Source of the DNA: Orlajensenia sp037404875
Lineage (GTDB): Bacteria; Actinomycetota; Actinomycetes; Actinomycetales; Microbacteriaceae
DNA length: 64,000 nucleotides
Reading direction: 5' to 3'
NCBI RefSeq assembly: GCF_037404875.1
Contig: NZ_JBBELO010000033.1
Span: 124,001 to 188,000, forward strand
The notes below the pieces were generated by a model. It made no database searches. It was not told the origin of the DNA and saw only the letters and a list, made by a program, of their open reading frames with translations. The translations under genes were made by a program, and so were the position numbers. This document shows, in pieces, positions 39,993 through 47,401 of this stretch. Positions within the stretch are counted from its first letter, which is position 1; each line of letters begins with the position of its first letter.

Positions 39993-42242
39993 ATGACCGA
40001 CACACTCAATTCGGCGGCCACCGCATCCGAGATCGTCGCCCACCTCACCCTCGAACAGAAGGCCTCGCTGTTGAGCGGCGCCGACTTCTGGACGACCAAG
40101 GACGTGCCCGGAGCACCCTCGATCATGCTCACCGACGGCCCCCACGGCGTGCGCAAGCAGCGCGCCGGCTCGGACCACCTCGGCATCGGCGACAGTGTTC
40201 CGGCAACCTGCTTCCCGCCGGCCGTTGCGCTCGGCTCCACCTGGGATGCGGCACTGCTGGAGCGGGTCGGCGTCGCCCTCGGTGAGGAGTCCCTCGCCGA
40301 GCAGGTGGGGGTGCTGCTCGGACCGGGCATCAACATCAAGCGATCGCCGCTGTGCGGGCGCAACTTCGAGTACCTCTCCGAAGACCCGCTCATCTCCGGC
40401 GTGCTCGGCTCGGCCCTCGTGCGCGGCCTGCAGTCGACCGGCGTCGGCGCATCGCTCAAGCACTTCGCCGCGAACAACCAGGAGGCCGACCGCATGCGGG
40501 TCTCGGCAGACATCGACCCGCGACCGCTGCGCGAGATCTACCTGCGCGGTTTCCAGCGCGTGGTGACGCACGAGCAACCCTGGACGGTCATGTGCTCCTA
40601 CAACCGCATCAACGGCGTCTACTCGTCGGAGAACCCGTGGCTGCTGAACACGGTGCTGCGCGATGAGTGGGGCTTCGAGGGTCTCGTGGTCTCGGACTGG
40701 GGCGCCGTCAACGACCGCATCGCGGCTCTCGTCGCGGGCCTCGACCTGGAGATGCCCTCGTCGAACGGGGTGACGGATGCTGAGATCGTCGCGGCGGTCA
40801 GGGACGGACGCCTCGAAGAGTCGGTCGTCGACACGGCGGCGACGCGGGTCGTTGCGCTCGTGCGCTCGGCGGTGGCGGCAGCGGATGCCGACGCCGCGTA
40901 CGACGCCGAGGCCCACCACGCGCTCGCGCGGGAGGCGGCCGCCGCATCCGTCGTGCTGCTGAAGAACGAGGGTCCTCTGCTGCCCCTGGCCGGCGACGAG
41001 CGCATCGCGGTCGTCGGCGAGCTCGCCCGCACGCCGCGGTACCAGGGCGCGGGCTCGTCGCTGATCAACCCGACCCGGCTCGACAACGCGCTCGACGCCA
41101 TCCGCGAGCTCGCCGGCACGGTCGACTTCGCGGCGGGCTACGGGAGCGACGGCTCGGGTTCCGACGAGCTGACCGCGGCGGCCGTGAGCGCGGCGCGCGA
41201 TGCCGCGGTTGTGCTGCTCTTCCTGGGCGTTCCCGCCGAGCAGGAGTCGGAGGGCTTCGATCGCGACGACATCGAACTGCCTGCCGAGCAGCTGGCTCTT
41301 CTCGAGGGCGTGATCGCGGCGAACCCGAACACGGTCGTCGTGCTCTCCAACGGCGGTGTCGTGCGCCTGTCGGGGTTCGCCGACCGGGTGCCGGCGATCG
41401 TCGAGGGCTGGCTGCTCGGTCAGGCCGGCGGCAGTGCGGTCGCCGACGTGCTCTTCGGTCGTGTCAATCCATCGGGCCGGCTCGCCGAGACCATTCCCGT
41501 GCGCCTGCAGGACTCGCCCGCCTACCTCGATTTCCCGGGCGAGCACGGGCACGTGCGCTACGGGGAGGGCCTCTTCGTCGGCTACCGCTGGTACGACGCC
41601 CGGGATGCGGGAGTCTCCTATCCCTTCGGCCACGGCCTCTCGTACACGAGCTTCGCCTACTCCGATGCGACGGCCACCGCATCCGAAGAGGGCATTCGCG
41701 TGCGCGTGAGCGTGACCAACACGGGTGAGCGTGACGGCGCCGAGGTCGTGCAGGTCTACACCTCGCTGCCGTCGTCGGCCGTCGTGCGCGCCCCGCGCGA
41801 GCTGAAAGGCTTCGCGAAGGTCGCCCTCGCCGCCGGCGAGACGGCCGACGTCGAGGTGGTCATCGACCGCGACGACCTCGCCTACTGGGACACCCGGGTC
41901 GAGCGCTGGCTCGTCGAGGGTGGCACGTACGTCATCGAGGTCGGGGCATCCAGCCGCGACATCCGCTCGACGGCGTCGGTCGAGGTGCAGGGCGACACGG
42001 CGAGCGTGCCGCTCACGATGGAGTCCTCCGTCGGCGAGATCCTCGCGCATCCGGTGGCCGGCCCCGTCGTTCTGCAGGCGCTCGCCGGGGGAGAGGGAGC
42101 AGCCGCAGGGCTCATCGCGGACCCGTCGATGTTCAAGATGATGGCCTCGTTCCCCATCGGCCGGTTGCTCGCGTTCCCGCTTCCGGGCGGAGGCATCAGC
42201 CGCGAGCAGGTCCAGCAGCTCCTCGCCGCGTCGAACGGCTGA
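39993..42242 (+). CDS. glycoside hydrolase family 3 beta-glucosidase-like enzyme
   Basis: A 749-residue GH3 enzyme without signal peptide, so cytoplasmic. The N-terminal catalytic barrel has the nucleophile Asp235 in VVSDWGAV and the KHFAANNQE substrate-binding motif near residue 155; the alpha/beta sandwich (about 320-530) and the fibronectin-III-like C-terminal domain (about 580-690) follow; the last 55 residues are a helical tail. It removes terminal beta-glucosyl residues from imported oligosaccharides or aryl glucosides. GAGGAG lies before the ATG. Its partner is the upstream MFS gene under TetR control. Confidence 0.92.
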   Translation: MTDTLNSAATASEIVAHLTLEQKASLLSGADFWTTKDVPGAPSIMLTDGPHGVRKQRAGSDHLGIGDSVPATCFPPAVALGSTWDAALLERVGVALGEESLAEQVGVLLGPGINIKRSPLCGRNFEYLSEDPLISGVLGSALVRGLQSTGVGASLKHFAANNQEADRMRVSADIDPRPLREIYLRGFQRVVTHEQPWTVMCSYNRINGVYSSENPWLLNTVLRDEWGFEGLVVSDWGAVNDRIAALVAGLDLEMPSSNGVTDAEIVAAVRDGRLEESVVDTAATRVVALVRSAVAAADADAAYDAEAHHALAREAAAASVVLLKNEGPLLPLAGDERIAVVGELARTPRYQGAGSSLINPTRLDNALDAIRELAGTVDFAAGYGSDGSGSDELTAAAVSAARDAAVVLLFLGVPAEQESEGFDRDDIELPAEQLALLEGVIAANPNTVVVLSNGGVVRLSGFADRVPAIVEGWLLGQAGGSAVADVLFGRVNPSGRLAETIPVRLQDSPAYLDFPGEHGHVRYGEGLFVGYRWYDARDAGVSYPFGHGLSYTSFAYSDATATASEEGIRVRVSVTNTGERDGAEVVQVYTSLPSSAVVRAPRELKGFAKVALAAGETADVEVVIDRDDLAYWDTRVERWLVEGGTYVIEVGASSRDIRSTASVEVQGDTASVPLTMESSVGEILAHPVAGPVVLQALAGGEGAAAGLIADPSMFKMMASFPIGRLLAFPLPGGGISREQVQQLLAASNG

Positions 42243-42253
42243 TTCGGTCGATC

Positions 42254-42310
42254 TGCAGGACGAACGGCACGGTGAGCCAGATATGGGTTCGCCGTGCCGC
42301 TGATCCTGCA
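42254..42310. repeat. imperfect hairpin repeat, family B copy 1
   Basis: Left arm 42254-42275 begins TGCAGGACGAACGGCACGG and pairs with right arm 42289-42310 ending CCGTGCCGCTGATCCTGCA, with four mismatches and a 13-base loop. It follows the GH3 stop by 11 bases and could terminate that operon. A sister copy lies at 43003-43068, beyond the two small genes. Confidence 0.8.
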
Positions 42311-42413
42311 TTCGGGCGTCTGCACCTTTGCCGGCCCGATCGCGCAGCGGCATCCGCGCCGCCGTTCCTAGGCTGCTGACGGATGCCGGCGCGGCATCCG
42401 AACGGAGGCGACG

Positions 42414-42728
42414 ATGTCATTCAACGGTGTGGGCGACTTCTGGCTCCAGCCAGGTGCCAGCACGCGGATCGCACTGGCACGCGGCAACCTCGTGCCCGAC
42501 GAGGAGTGGGGCGGCGAGGACTTCGGCGCCCAGTGGATAATGGCCGATCCACAGCACAACGGGCGCGGCTCGCATGAGGGCCGGCTGATGGTGAGCGAGC
42601 ACACCAAGGAGCGCAAGGCCATCCGCCGGCATCCGGACTCGCCGAATCCGGTGGTGTACATCGTCACAGTCACCAACATCGGCGGCGAGGGCTGCAGCTT
42701 CTCGATCCAGGGAGGCGGAAATGTCTGA
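42414..42728 (+). CDS. hypothetical protein, 104 residues
   Basis: A small soluble protein of unknown family, without signal peptide or membrane segment. It is Gly-rich at both ends (FNGVGDFWLQPGAS, FSIQGGGNV) with an AQWIMADPQHNGRG centre and may be an all-beta fold. GGAGG lies four bases before the ATG, good support that it is real. Its last eight bases overlap the next small gene (ATGTCTGA), so the two are coupled. Family B hairpins stand on both sides of the pair. Confidence 0.65.
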   Translation: MSFNGVGDFWLQPGASTRIALARGNLVPDEEWGGEDFGAQWIMADPQHNGRGSHEGRLMVSEHTKERKAIRRHPDSPNPVVYIVTVTNIGGEGCSFSIQGGGNV

Positions 42729-42987
42729 GCGCGACGAGACCCGGATGCTCTGGGTCGTCACGGATGCGGGCGGCGGCATCGTCGCGGCGAGCCGGGTGCA
42801 CGAGGGCTCGGCAGACGACGGAGGGGCGGTGCACGTGCGACTGCTGCCGCATGCCGATCAACGCGCGGCCTTGGTGGAGGTTCCCGAGGCTCTCGCGGCA
42901 GTGCAGGGCGAGGAGTTCTGGCGGGTGCTGTCGGCCCATACGCTCGACCGGCGCGAGAACCGCCTCATCCGTCCATCGGGAAGCTGA
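42721..42987 (+). CDS. hypothetical protein, 88 residues
   Basis: A small acidic protein of unknown family. It begins with a strand-like MLWVVTDAGGGIVAASRVHEG stretch and ends in LDRRENRLIRPSG. A GGAGGCGG site lies inside the end of the upstream gene, just before its ATG, and the two genes overlap by eight bases, so they are probably made together and may interact. No membrane segment or signal peptide is seen. Confidence 0.62.
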   Translation: MSERDETRMLWVVTDAGGGIVAASRVHEGSADDGGAVHVRLLPHADQRAALVEVPEALAAVQGEEFWRVLSAHTLDRRENRLIRPSGS

Positions 42988-43002
42988 GTCGCCTCCCGCC
43001 GG

Positions 43003-43068
43003 GAAACGCAGGATGAGCGGCACGGCGGGGCTGTGAGGGGCGCGCCGTGCCGCTGGTCCTGCGTTTTC
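43003..43068. repeat. imperfect hairpin repeat, family B copy 2
   Basis: Left arm 43003-43027 (GAAACGCAGGATGAGCGG onward) pairs with right arm 43043-43068 (CGCCGTGCCGCTGG to GCGTTTTC) with one bulge and two mismatches around a 15-base loop. The shared core with copy 1 is GCAGGA, then AGCGGCACGGCG. It follows the second small gene by 15 bases. Confidence 0.82.
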
Positions 43069-43155
43069 GGGGGAGTCTGCCGCATCCATCACCGGACGGG
43101 AAACGGAACGAGCCGCGAGACCCGCGTGACGGATGGTCTCGTCGACGCCTCGCAC

Positions 43156-43220
43156 GTTGCGCCACGTCGAGCGCCCTTGCGCCACATGTTCTGGCGCAAC
43201 GGCCGAGAAGGTGGCGCAAC
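43156..43220. repeat. 65-bp nested palindrome, family C copy 1
   Basis: Outer arms GTTGCGCCAC and GTGGCGCAAC enclose an inner palindrome TTGCGCCA / TGGCGCAA with the core TGTTCTGGCGCAACGGC. Copy 2 at 44397-44461 has the same length and orientation. The two copies flank the NYN-LOTUS gene. Confidence 0.85.
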
Positions 43221-43253
43221 GCCGCAACGGGCCAGCGGCCGAGCGAGCGCTCG

Positions 43254-44306
43254 CTACGCCTGCCGGCCCGAACGCCGCAGACGGATGCGACGCGAGGGGT
43301 GCGTCTCGTCGAGCTCGACGAGGCCGCCCTCGGCCTTCACGAAGTCGGTGAACGACGAGAAGCCCAGGGCGCGCTCCTGAAAGCTCGGGTCCATGCGCTG
43401 CATCTGGTTCTTCACCACACCGCTGGACTGCCACTCCTCGTCGTTCTTCGCCTCGCCGAGTTCGAGGGCGCGGACGAGCAGCTTGCGCGCCGTGCGCTCG
43501 GCCGACTTCTGGGAGGGCTTGTTCTGCACCGGGCCCTGAGCGGCGGCCCGAGGCGCGGTGCTCGGCTGCACGAACGCGGGCTGCAGGCCGGACTCGAGCA
43601 CGATCGGCGACTCCGGCTGCTCGGGCTCCTCATCGGTGGCAGCCGCGTCGGCCTCGTCGAGCGCGCTGTCAGCGCCGTCGGCGGCATCGGGCTCGTCGTC
43701 ATCGGCGGCCTCGGTGCTGAAGCTCGGAAGGGCGTCGTAGTCGGCGAACTCGTTGCAGGCGGCGGTGAGGGCCTTGCTCGTGGCGCCCGCCACGCCGATG
43801 CCGATCACGTATCGCCCGAGCACCTTCGCGCGCTGGGCGAGCGCGATGTAGTCCGAGTCGCCGGCGACGATCACGACGTGCGTGAGATCGGGCAGGCGGA
43901 ACAGGTCTTCGATCACGTCGACGGCCAGCCGGATGTCGGCGCCGTTCTTCATCGCGGCCGTCGTGGGAAAGAGCTGCACGAGGTCGACAGCGCGCTCGAT
44001 GAGCTGCATCCGGTAGCCCGCGTTCACCGGAACGGACCAGTCGGCGTACGCCCGGCACACGGCGATGTCGCCGAACGACGAGGCGTAGTCGAGTACGGCG
44101 CCGAGGTCGACGGTGGCCGCGGCGAGCTTGGCGGGAACGCCTTCGACGGCGGCGACTCCGGTCGCGGTGGCGGATGCCGGACGCGACGCGTTGCGCGCGC
44201 GGTCCTTGCTGAACGATCCGCGACCGTGGATCTGGTCATAGCGCGAGATGACGATGTTGTCGAAGTCGATGTAGACCGCGACGCGCGGTTCCGCGGTTCC
44301 GTTCAT
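43254..44306 (-). CDS. NYN-domain protein with OST-HTH/LOTUS C-terminus
   Basis: A 350-residue protein. Residues about 8-185 form a NYN (PIN-like) nuclease domain: VAVYIDFDN with Asp14 and Asp16, GADIRLAVDVIEDL and VVIVAGDSDYIALAQ supply the acidic metal site. A disordered Asp/Glu/Ala-rich linker spans about 190-250, and residues about 265-335 match an OST-HTH/LOTUS RNA-binding module (SSGVVKNQMQRMDPSFQERALGFSSF in part). Likely an RNase or RNA-handling factor. GGGAGG lies eight bases before the ATG at 44306. Family C repeats stand on both sides. Confidence 0.87.
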   Translation of the reverse strand: MNGTAEPRVAVYIDFDNIVISRYDQIHGRGSFSKDRARNASRPASATATGVAAVEGVPAKLAAATVDLGAVLDYASSFGDIAVCRAYADWSVPVNAGYRMQLIERAVDLVQLFPTTAAMKNGADIRLAVDVIEDLFRLPDLTHVVIVAGDSDYIALAQRAKVLGRYVIGIGVAGATSKALTAACNEFADYDALPSFSTEAADDDEPDAADGADSALDEADAAATDEEPEQPESPIVLESGLQPAFVQPSTAPRAAAQGPVQNKPSQKSAERTARKLLVRALELGEAKNDEEWQSSGVVKNQMQRMDPSFQERALGFSSFTDFVKAEGGLVELDETHPSRRIRLRRSGRQA

Positions 44307-44396
44307 CAGGGCGTGCCTCCCGCTCGCTCGCCTCAAGTCTAGGGCGGCGCCGCCCCGCCGCCTCTCCCCGGCCTGCCACCCCACCTCCCGATTCGC

Positions 44397-44461
44397 GTTG
44401 CGCCACTTCCACGGGCGTTGCGCCCGTTGTTCTGGCGCAACGGCGGAACACGTGGCGCAAG
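44397..44461. repeat. 65-bp nested palindrome, family C copy 2
   Basis: Outer arms GTTGCGCCAC and GTGGCGCAAG enclose an inner palindrome GTTGCGCC / GGCGCAAC; the core TTGTTCTGGCGCAACGGC is nearly identical to copy 1. It lies upstream of the NYN-LOTUS start and just before a G-rich tract. Confidence 0.85.
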
Positions 44462-44469
44462 AGCGCTGC

Positions 44470-44525
44470 GGGGTGGGGCGGGGCGCGGCGCGGCGGCGGG
44501 GCGGGACCGGGACCGGCCGGGCGGC
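44470..44525 (+). other. G-quadruplex-prone tract
   Basis: Three GGGG runs separated by single bases (44470-44473, 44475-44478, 44480-44483) are followed by a fourth GGGG (44498-44501) and further GGG runs on the plus strand. It ends two bases before the stop of the 2-hydroxyacid dehydrogenase gene, whose mRNA would carry the C-rich strand. Confidence 0.6.
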
Positions 44526-44527
44526 GC

Positions 44528-45454
44528 TCAGGTGCGCAGCACCACGTTGCGCGGCGGCTTGCCGCGCAGCATCCGCTCGATCTGGTCGCGCAGCAGGCGC
44601 GCCATGCGCGGCATCATGGCCGTCGTCGCGCCGCCCACGTGCGGGCTGATCAGCACGCCCGGCGCGGTGAAGAGCGGATGCCCGTCGGGCAGCGGCTCGG
44701 GATCTGTCACGTCGAGCGCCGCGCGCAGTCGACCGCTCTGCAGCTCGGCGAGCAGAGCAGGCGTGTCGAGCACCGCGCCCCGGGCGATGTTGACGACCAG
44801 TGCCCCGTCGGGCAGTGCGGCGAGGAAGGCGGCATCCACCAGGCCGGTGGTCTGCTCCGAGAGCGGTACGGCGATCACGACGATCTCCGCCTCGGGCAGC
44901 AGCCGCGGCAGCTCGTCGATGCCGTGCACGTGGCCGCGATCATCGTCGCGGGCGTGGCGTGCGACGCGGGTCAGGAGCACCTCGAACGGAGCCAGCCGAT
45001 CGGCGATGGCCCGGCCCACCCCGCCGACTCCCACGAGCAGCACCGACCGGTCGGCGAGGCTCGGGCGCCGGCTCGGCTGCCACTGCCCGCGATCGGCGGC
45101 GCGCACGAAATCGGGGATGCCGCGCTGGGCGGCCAGTATCAGGCCGACGGTCAGCTCCGCCGTCGAGGCCTCGTGCACGGATGCGGCGTTCGCATAGACG
45201 ACGCCGGCGGGCAGGGCGTCCTCCACGCCGTCGTAGCCGATCGACTGGCTCTGCACGAGCCGCGTCTGCACCGAGGCGAGGGCGCCGAGCCGGCCGAGCG
45301 CGTCCATGTAGGGCGGCACCACGATGTCGAAGCGGTCGCGGGGAGCCGGAGCGTTCAGGTCCCACTCGATGAACTCGACGTCGGGCAGCGGGCCCATGGC
45401 CTCGACGGCGTCGCGAAGCGTTCGGCCGGGAACGCTGACGAGAAGATCACTCAT
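44528..45454 (-). CDS. D-isomer 2-hydroxyacid dehydrogenase family protein
   Basis: A 308-residue NAD(P)-dependent dehydrogenase. The Rossmann motif LLVGVGGVGRAIADRL is near residue 140, VVNIARGAVLDTPALL near residue 222 holds the substrate arginine, and the LFTAPGVLISPHVGGAT segment supplies the catalytic histidine. It reduces a 2-oxo acid or oxidises a D-2-hydroxy acid; the substrate is unknown. ATG 45454 is chosen because TACGCT lies six bases upstream. Confidence 0.9.
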   Translation of the reverse strand: MSDLLVSVPGRTLRDAVEAMGPLPDVEFIEWDLNAPAPRDRFDIVVPPYMDALGRLGALASVQTRLVQSQSIGYDGVEDALPAGVVYANAASVHEASTAELTVGLILAAQRGIPDFVRAADRGQWQPSRRPSLADRSVLLVGVGGVGRAIADRLAPFEVLLTRVARHARDDDRGHVHGIDELPRLLPEAEIVVIAVPLSEQTTGLVDAAFLAALPDGALVVNIARGAVLDTPALLAELQSGRLRAALDVTDPEPLPDGHPLFTAPGVLISPHVGGATTAMMPRMARLLRDQIERMLRGKPPRNVVLRT

Positions 45455-45460
45455 CCCCTC

Positions 45461-45466
45461 AGCGTA
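45461..45466 (-). promoter_or_regulatory. leaderless -10 element (TACGCT) of the hydroxyacid dehydrogenase gene
   Basis: TACGCT on the minus strand ends six bases before the ATG at 45454. The GAGGGG between them abuts the ATG too closely to be a good ribosome site. Confidence 0.5.
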
Positions 45467-45490
45467 GGCCGCGCCCCATTCCGGGCCACG

Positions 45491-45575
45491 TGCCACTTCT
45501 TGCGGGTTTTCGCGCGCCCGAAGCCACTGCGCCCGAAGCCACTGCGCCCGAAACCACCAGAGTGGCGCGTCGGCG
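45491..45575. repeat. degenerate family A palindrome with 15-bp triplication, copy 2
   Basis: Left arm TGCCACTTCTTGCGGGTTTT (45491-45510) and a right arm ending in AGAGTGGC then CGTCGGCG (to 45575) match the family A ends. The loop has expanded into three tandem 15-mers GCGCCCGAAGCCACT at 45514, 45529 and 45544, the third with two changes. Confidence 0.8.
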
Positions 45576-45598
45576 GGATGCGGGGCGCGCGCCCAGCA

Positions 45599-46075
45599 TC
45601 ACCGCCCGCGGTTGCGGTGCCGCACCGGGCGCGGCGCCCGACCGCCCAGGAACGAGGCGCCGGCGTCGACGAGGAAGCCCTGGCGCAGTGCCTGCCTGCC
45701 CACGAGCATCCGGAAGCCCATCTCGTCGCGGTTGCTGAGCGAGACCTCCGCCTCGAGCGTGCGTCCGAGCAGCACGATCTCCAGTAGTACGACGAGCCGG
45801 TCGTCGACGTGCCCCGAAGAGCTGCGCACCGAGCGGCGATCGTGCACGGGTCGCTCGACCGTGACGGTGTCGTCATCCGATTCCTGCCACGGGCGCACGC
45901 GGAAGCGCACCCAGTCGGCACCGTCCCGTTCGAACTCCTCCAGATCGAACGCGTGCAGCGACGACGTGGCCGCGCCGGTGTCGAGCTTGGCCTTGATCCA
46001 AGGCACGGCGAGCTGCGGCAGGCTCACCCACTCGCGCCACCCTGCGGGGGTGTTTAGATGGGTAGGTTCTGCCAC
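45599..46075 (-). CDS. RimB-like retropepsin-fold protease
   Basis: A 158-residue protein of the family often labelled ATP-dependent zinc protease. WREWVSLPQL starts the domain and KLDTGAATSSLHA places the catalytic-type Asp32 in a DTGA motif as in retroviral aspartic proteases; GFRMLVGRQAL is the second conserved strand. In Pseudomonas the homologue RimB trims glutamate tails added by RimK to ribosomal protein S6. Here it is divergent from rimK with 25 bases between, strong support for that partnership. GTG start; the C-terminus is Arg-rich. Confidence 0.85.
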   Translation of the reverse strand: MAEPTHLNTPAGWREWVSLPQLAVPWIKAKLDTGAATSSLHAFDLEEFERDGADWVRFRVRPWQESDDDTVTVERPVHDRRSVRSSSGHVDDRLVVLLEIVLLGRTLEAEVSLSNRDEMGFRMLVGRQALRQGFLVDAGASFLGGRAPRPVRHRNRGR

Positions 46076-46100
46076 GCCATCATCATCTCAGGGGCTTCCG

Positions 46101-47294
46101 TTGAAACTTGCGATCCTCTCGCGCGCCCCGCAGGCGTATTCCACTCAGCGACTGCGTGCAGCCGCACTTCAGCGCGGTCACCAGGTCAAGGTGCTCGACA
46201 CCCTGCGCTTCGCGATCGACCTCGCCGGAGCCGAGCCCGACCTGCAGTACCGCGGTCGCCCGCTCTCGGACTACGACGCCATCCTGCCTCGCATCGGCAA
46301 CTCGATCACCTACTTCGGCACGGCCGTCGTGCGCCAATTCGAGCAGATGGATGTCTACACGCCGAACACCGCGAACGGCATCACGAACTCGCGCGACAAG
46401 CTGCGGGCCAACCAGATCCTCTCGCGGCACAACATCGGGATGCCGGCAACGGCCTTCGTGCGCAACCGGGCCGACATGCGCCCCGCGATCGCGAGCGTGG
46501 GCGGTGCTCCCGTCGTCATCAAGCTGCTCGAGGGCACGCAGGGCATCGGCGTGATCCTCGCCCCCGAGGTGAAGGTCGCCGAGGCGATCATCGAGACGCT
46601 GCACTCCACCAAGCAGAACGTGCTGATCCAGCGGTTCGTCGCCGAGAGCAAGGGCCGCGACATCCGGGCCCTCGTGGTGGGCGATCGGGTGGTCGCCGCG
46701 ATGCGACGCACGGCCAGCGGCGACGAGTTCCGCTCCAACGTGCACCGCGGCGGATCGGTCGAGGCCGTCGAGCTCGAGCCGGAGTACGAGCAGGCTGCGG
46801 TGCGCTCGGCGCAGATCATGGGCCTGCGTGTTGCCGGAGTCGACATGCTCGAGGGCTCGGATGGCCCGCTCGTCATGGAGGTCAACTCGTCGCCGGGCCT
46901 GCAGGGCATCGAGAGTGCCACCAACCTCGACGTCGCCGGCGCCATCATCGACTTCATCGACAACCAGGTCGGCTTCCCCGAGATCGACGTGCGTCAGCGG
47001 CTCACGGTCTCGACGGGCTACGGCGTCGCCGAGCTCGTCGTGCGTGGCGGGGCCGACATCGTGGGCAAGCGCATCAGCGATTCGGGGCTGGGTGAGCGCG
47101 ATATCACCGTGCTCACCCTGCACCGAGGCGCGTCCGTCATCCCGAATCCCCGCGGATCCGTCGAGCTCGAGGCCGAGGACCGCCTGCTCTGCTTCGGGCG
47201 CCTCGAAGAGATGCGCCTCATGATCCCCGAGCGTCGCAAGCGCCGCGCGAAGGTGCGCAAGCTTCCGAAGGAGCCCATCCCCGACGCGGTCTGA
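46101..47294 (+). CDS. rimK: RimK-type ribosomal S6 glutamate ligase with C-terminal TrkA_C domain
   Basis: A 397-residue protein, about 100 residues longer than E. coli RimK. Residues 1-290 are a complete RimK ATP-grasp ligase: LAILSRAPQAYSTQRL start, RIGNSITYFG, KLLEGTQGIGV, RRTASGDEFRSNVHRGG and VMEVNSSPGLQGIE. Residues about 302-378 read as a TrkA_C (RCK_C) ligand-binding domain (GADIVGKRISDSGLGERDI, then VELEAEDRLLCFG). The tail is strongly basic. The TTG start follows AGGGG by about seven bases. It adds glutamates to the C-terminus of ribosomal protein S6 in known systems. Confidence 0.9.
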   Translation: MKLAILSRAPQAYSTQRLRAAALQRGHQVKVLDTLRFAIDLAGAEPDLQYRGRPLSDYDAILPRIGNSITYFGTAVVRQFEQMDVYTPNTANGITNSRDKLRANQILSRHNIGMPATAFVRNRADMRPAIASVGGAPVVIKLLEGTQGIGVILAPEVKVAEAIIETLHSTKQNVLIQRFVAESKGRDIRALVVGDRVVAAMRRTASGDEFRSNVHRGGSVEAVELEPEYEQAAVRSAQIMGLRVAGVDMLEGSDGPLVMEVNSSPGLQGIESATNLDVAGAIIDFIDNQVGFPEIDVRQRLTVSTGYGVAELVVRGGADIVGKRISDSGLGERDITVLTLHRGASVIPNPRGSVELEAEDRLLCFGRLEEMRLMIPERRKRRAKVRKLPKEPIPDAV

Positions 47295-47300
47295 GGGCGA

Positions 47301-47362
47301 CCGACTTGCCACTTTCTGTGGGTTTCCGAGCCACCGAAGCCGCAAAGAGTGGCAAGTCGGCG
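47301..47362. repeat. family A palindrome, copy 3
   Basis: Left arm 47301-47326 (CCGACTTGCCACTTTCTGTG onward) pairs with right arm 47336-47360 (GAAGCCGCAAAGAGTGGCAA onward) with a few mismatches around a 9-base loop. It lies seven bases after the rimK stop and may end that transcript. Confidence 0.85.
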
Positions 47363-47389
47363 ATGCTGCGGCGTGTGCGACCGCGCCGA

Positions 47390-47395
47390 TACAGT
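47390..47395 (+). promoter_or_regulatory. leaderless -10 element (TACAGT) of the dipeptidase gene
   Basis: TACAGT ends six bases before the ATG at 47402. GAGG between them is too close to serve as a ribosome site. Confidence 0.5.
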
Positions 47396-47401
47396 GAGGC
47401 G

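Noticed and set aside
39864..42353. Minus-strand open frame of 829 codons opposite the GH3 gene
   Set aside because: Antisense shadow of a complete GH3 enzyme; it also reads through the 22-bp repeats and the family B hairpin with no protein features.
42254..43068. Insertion sequence bounded by the family B hairpins
   Set aside because: The repeats are each palindromic rather than simple terminal inverted repeats, there is no transposase, and no target-site duplication could be seen. Kept only as a possible cassette.
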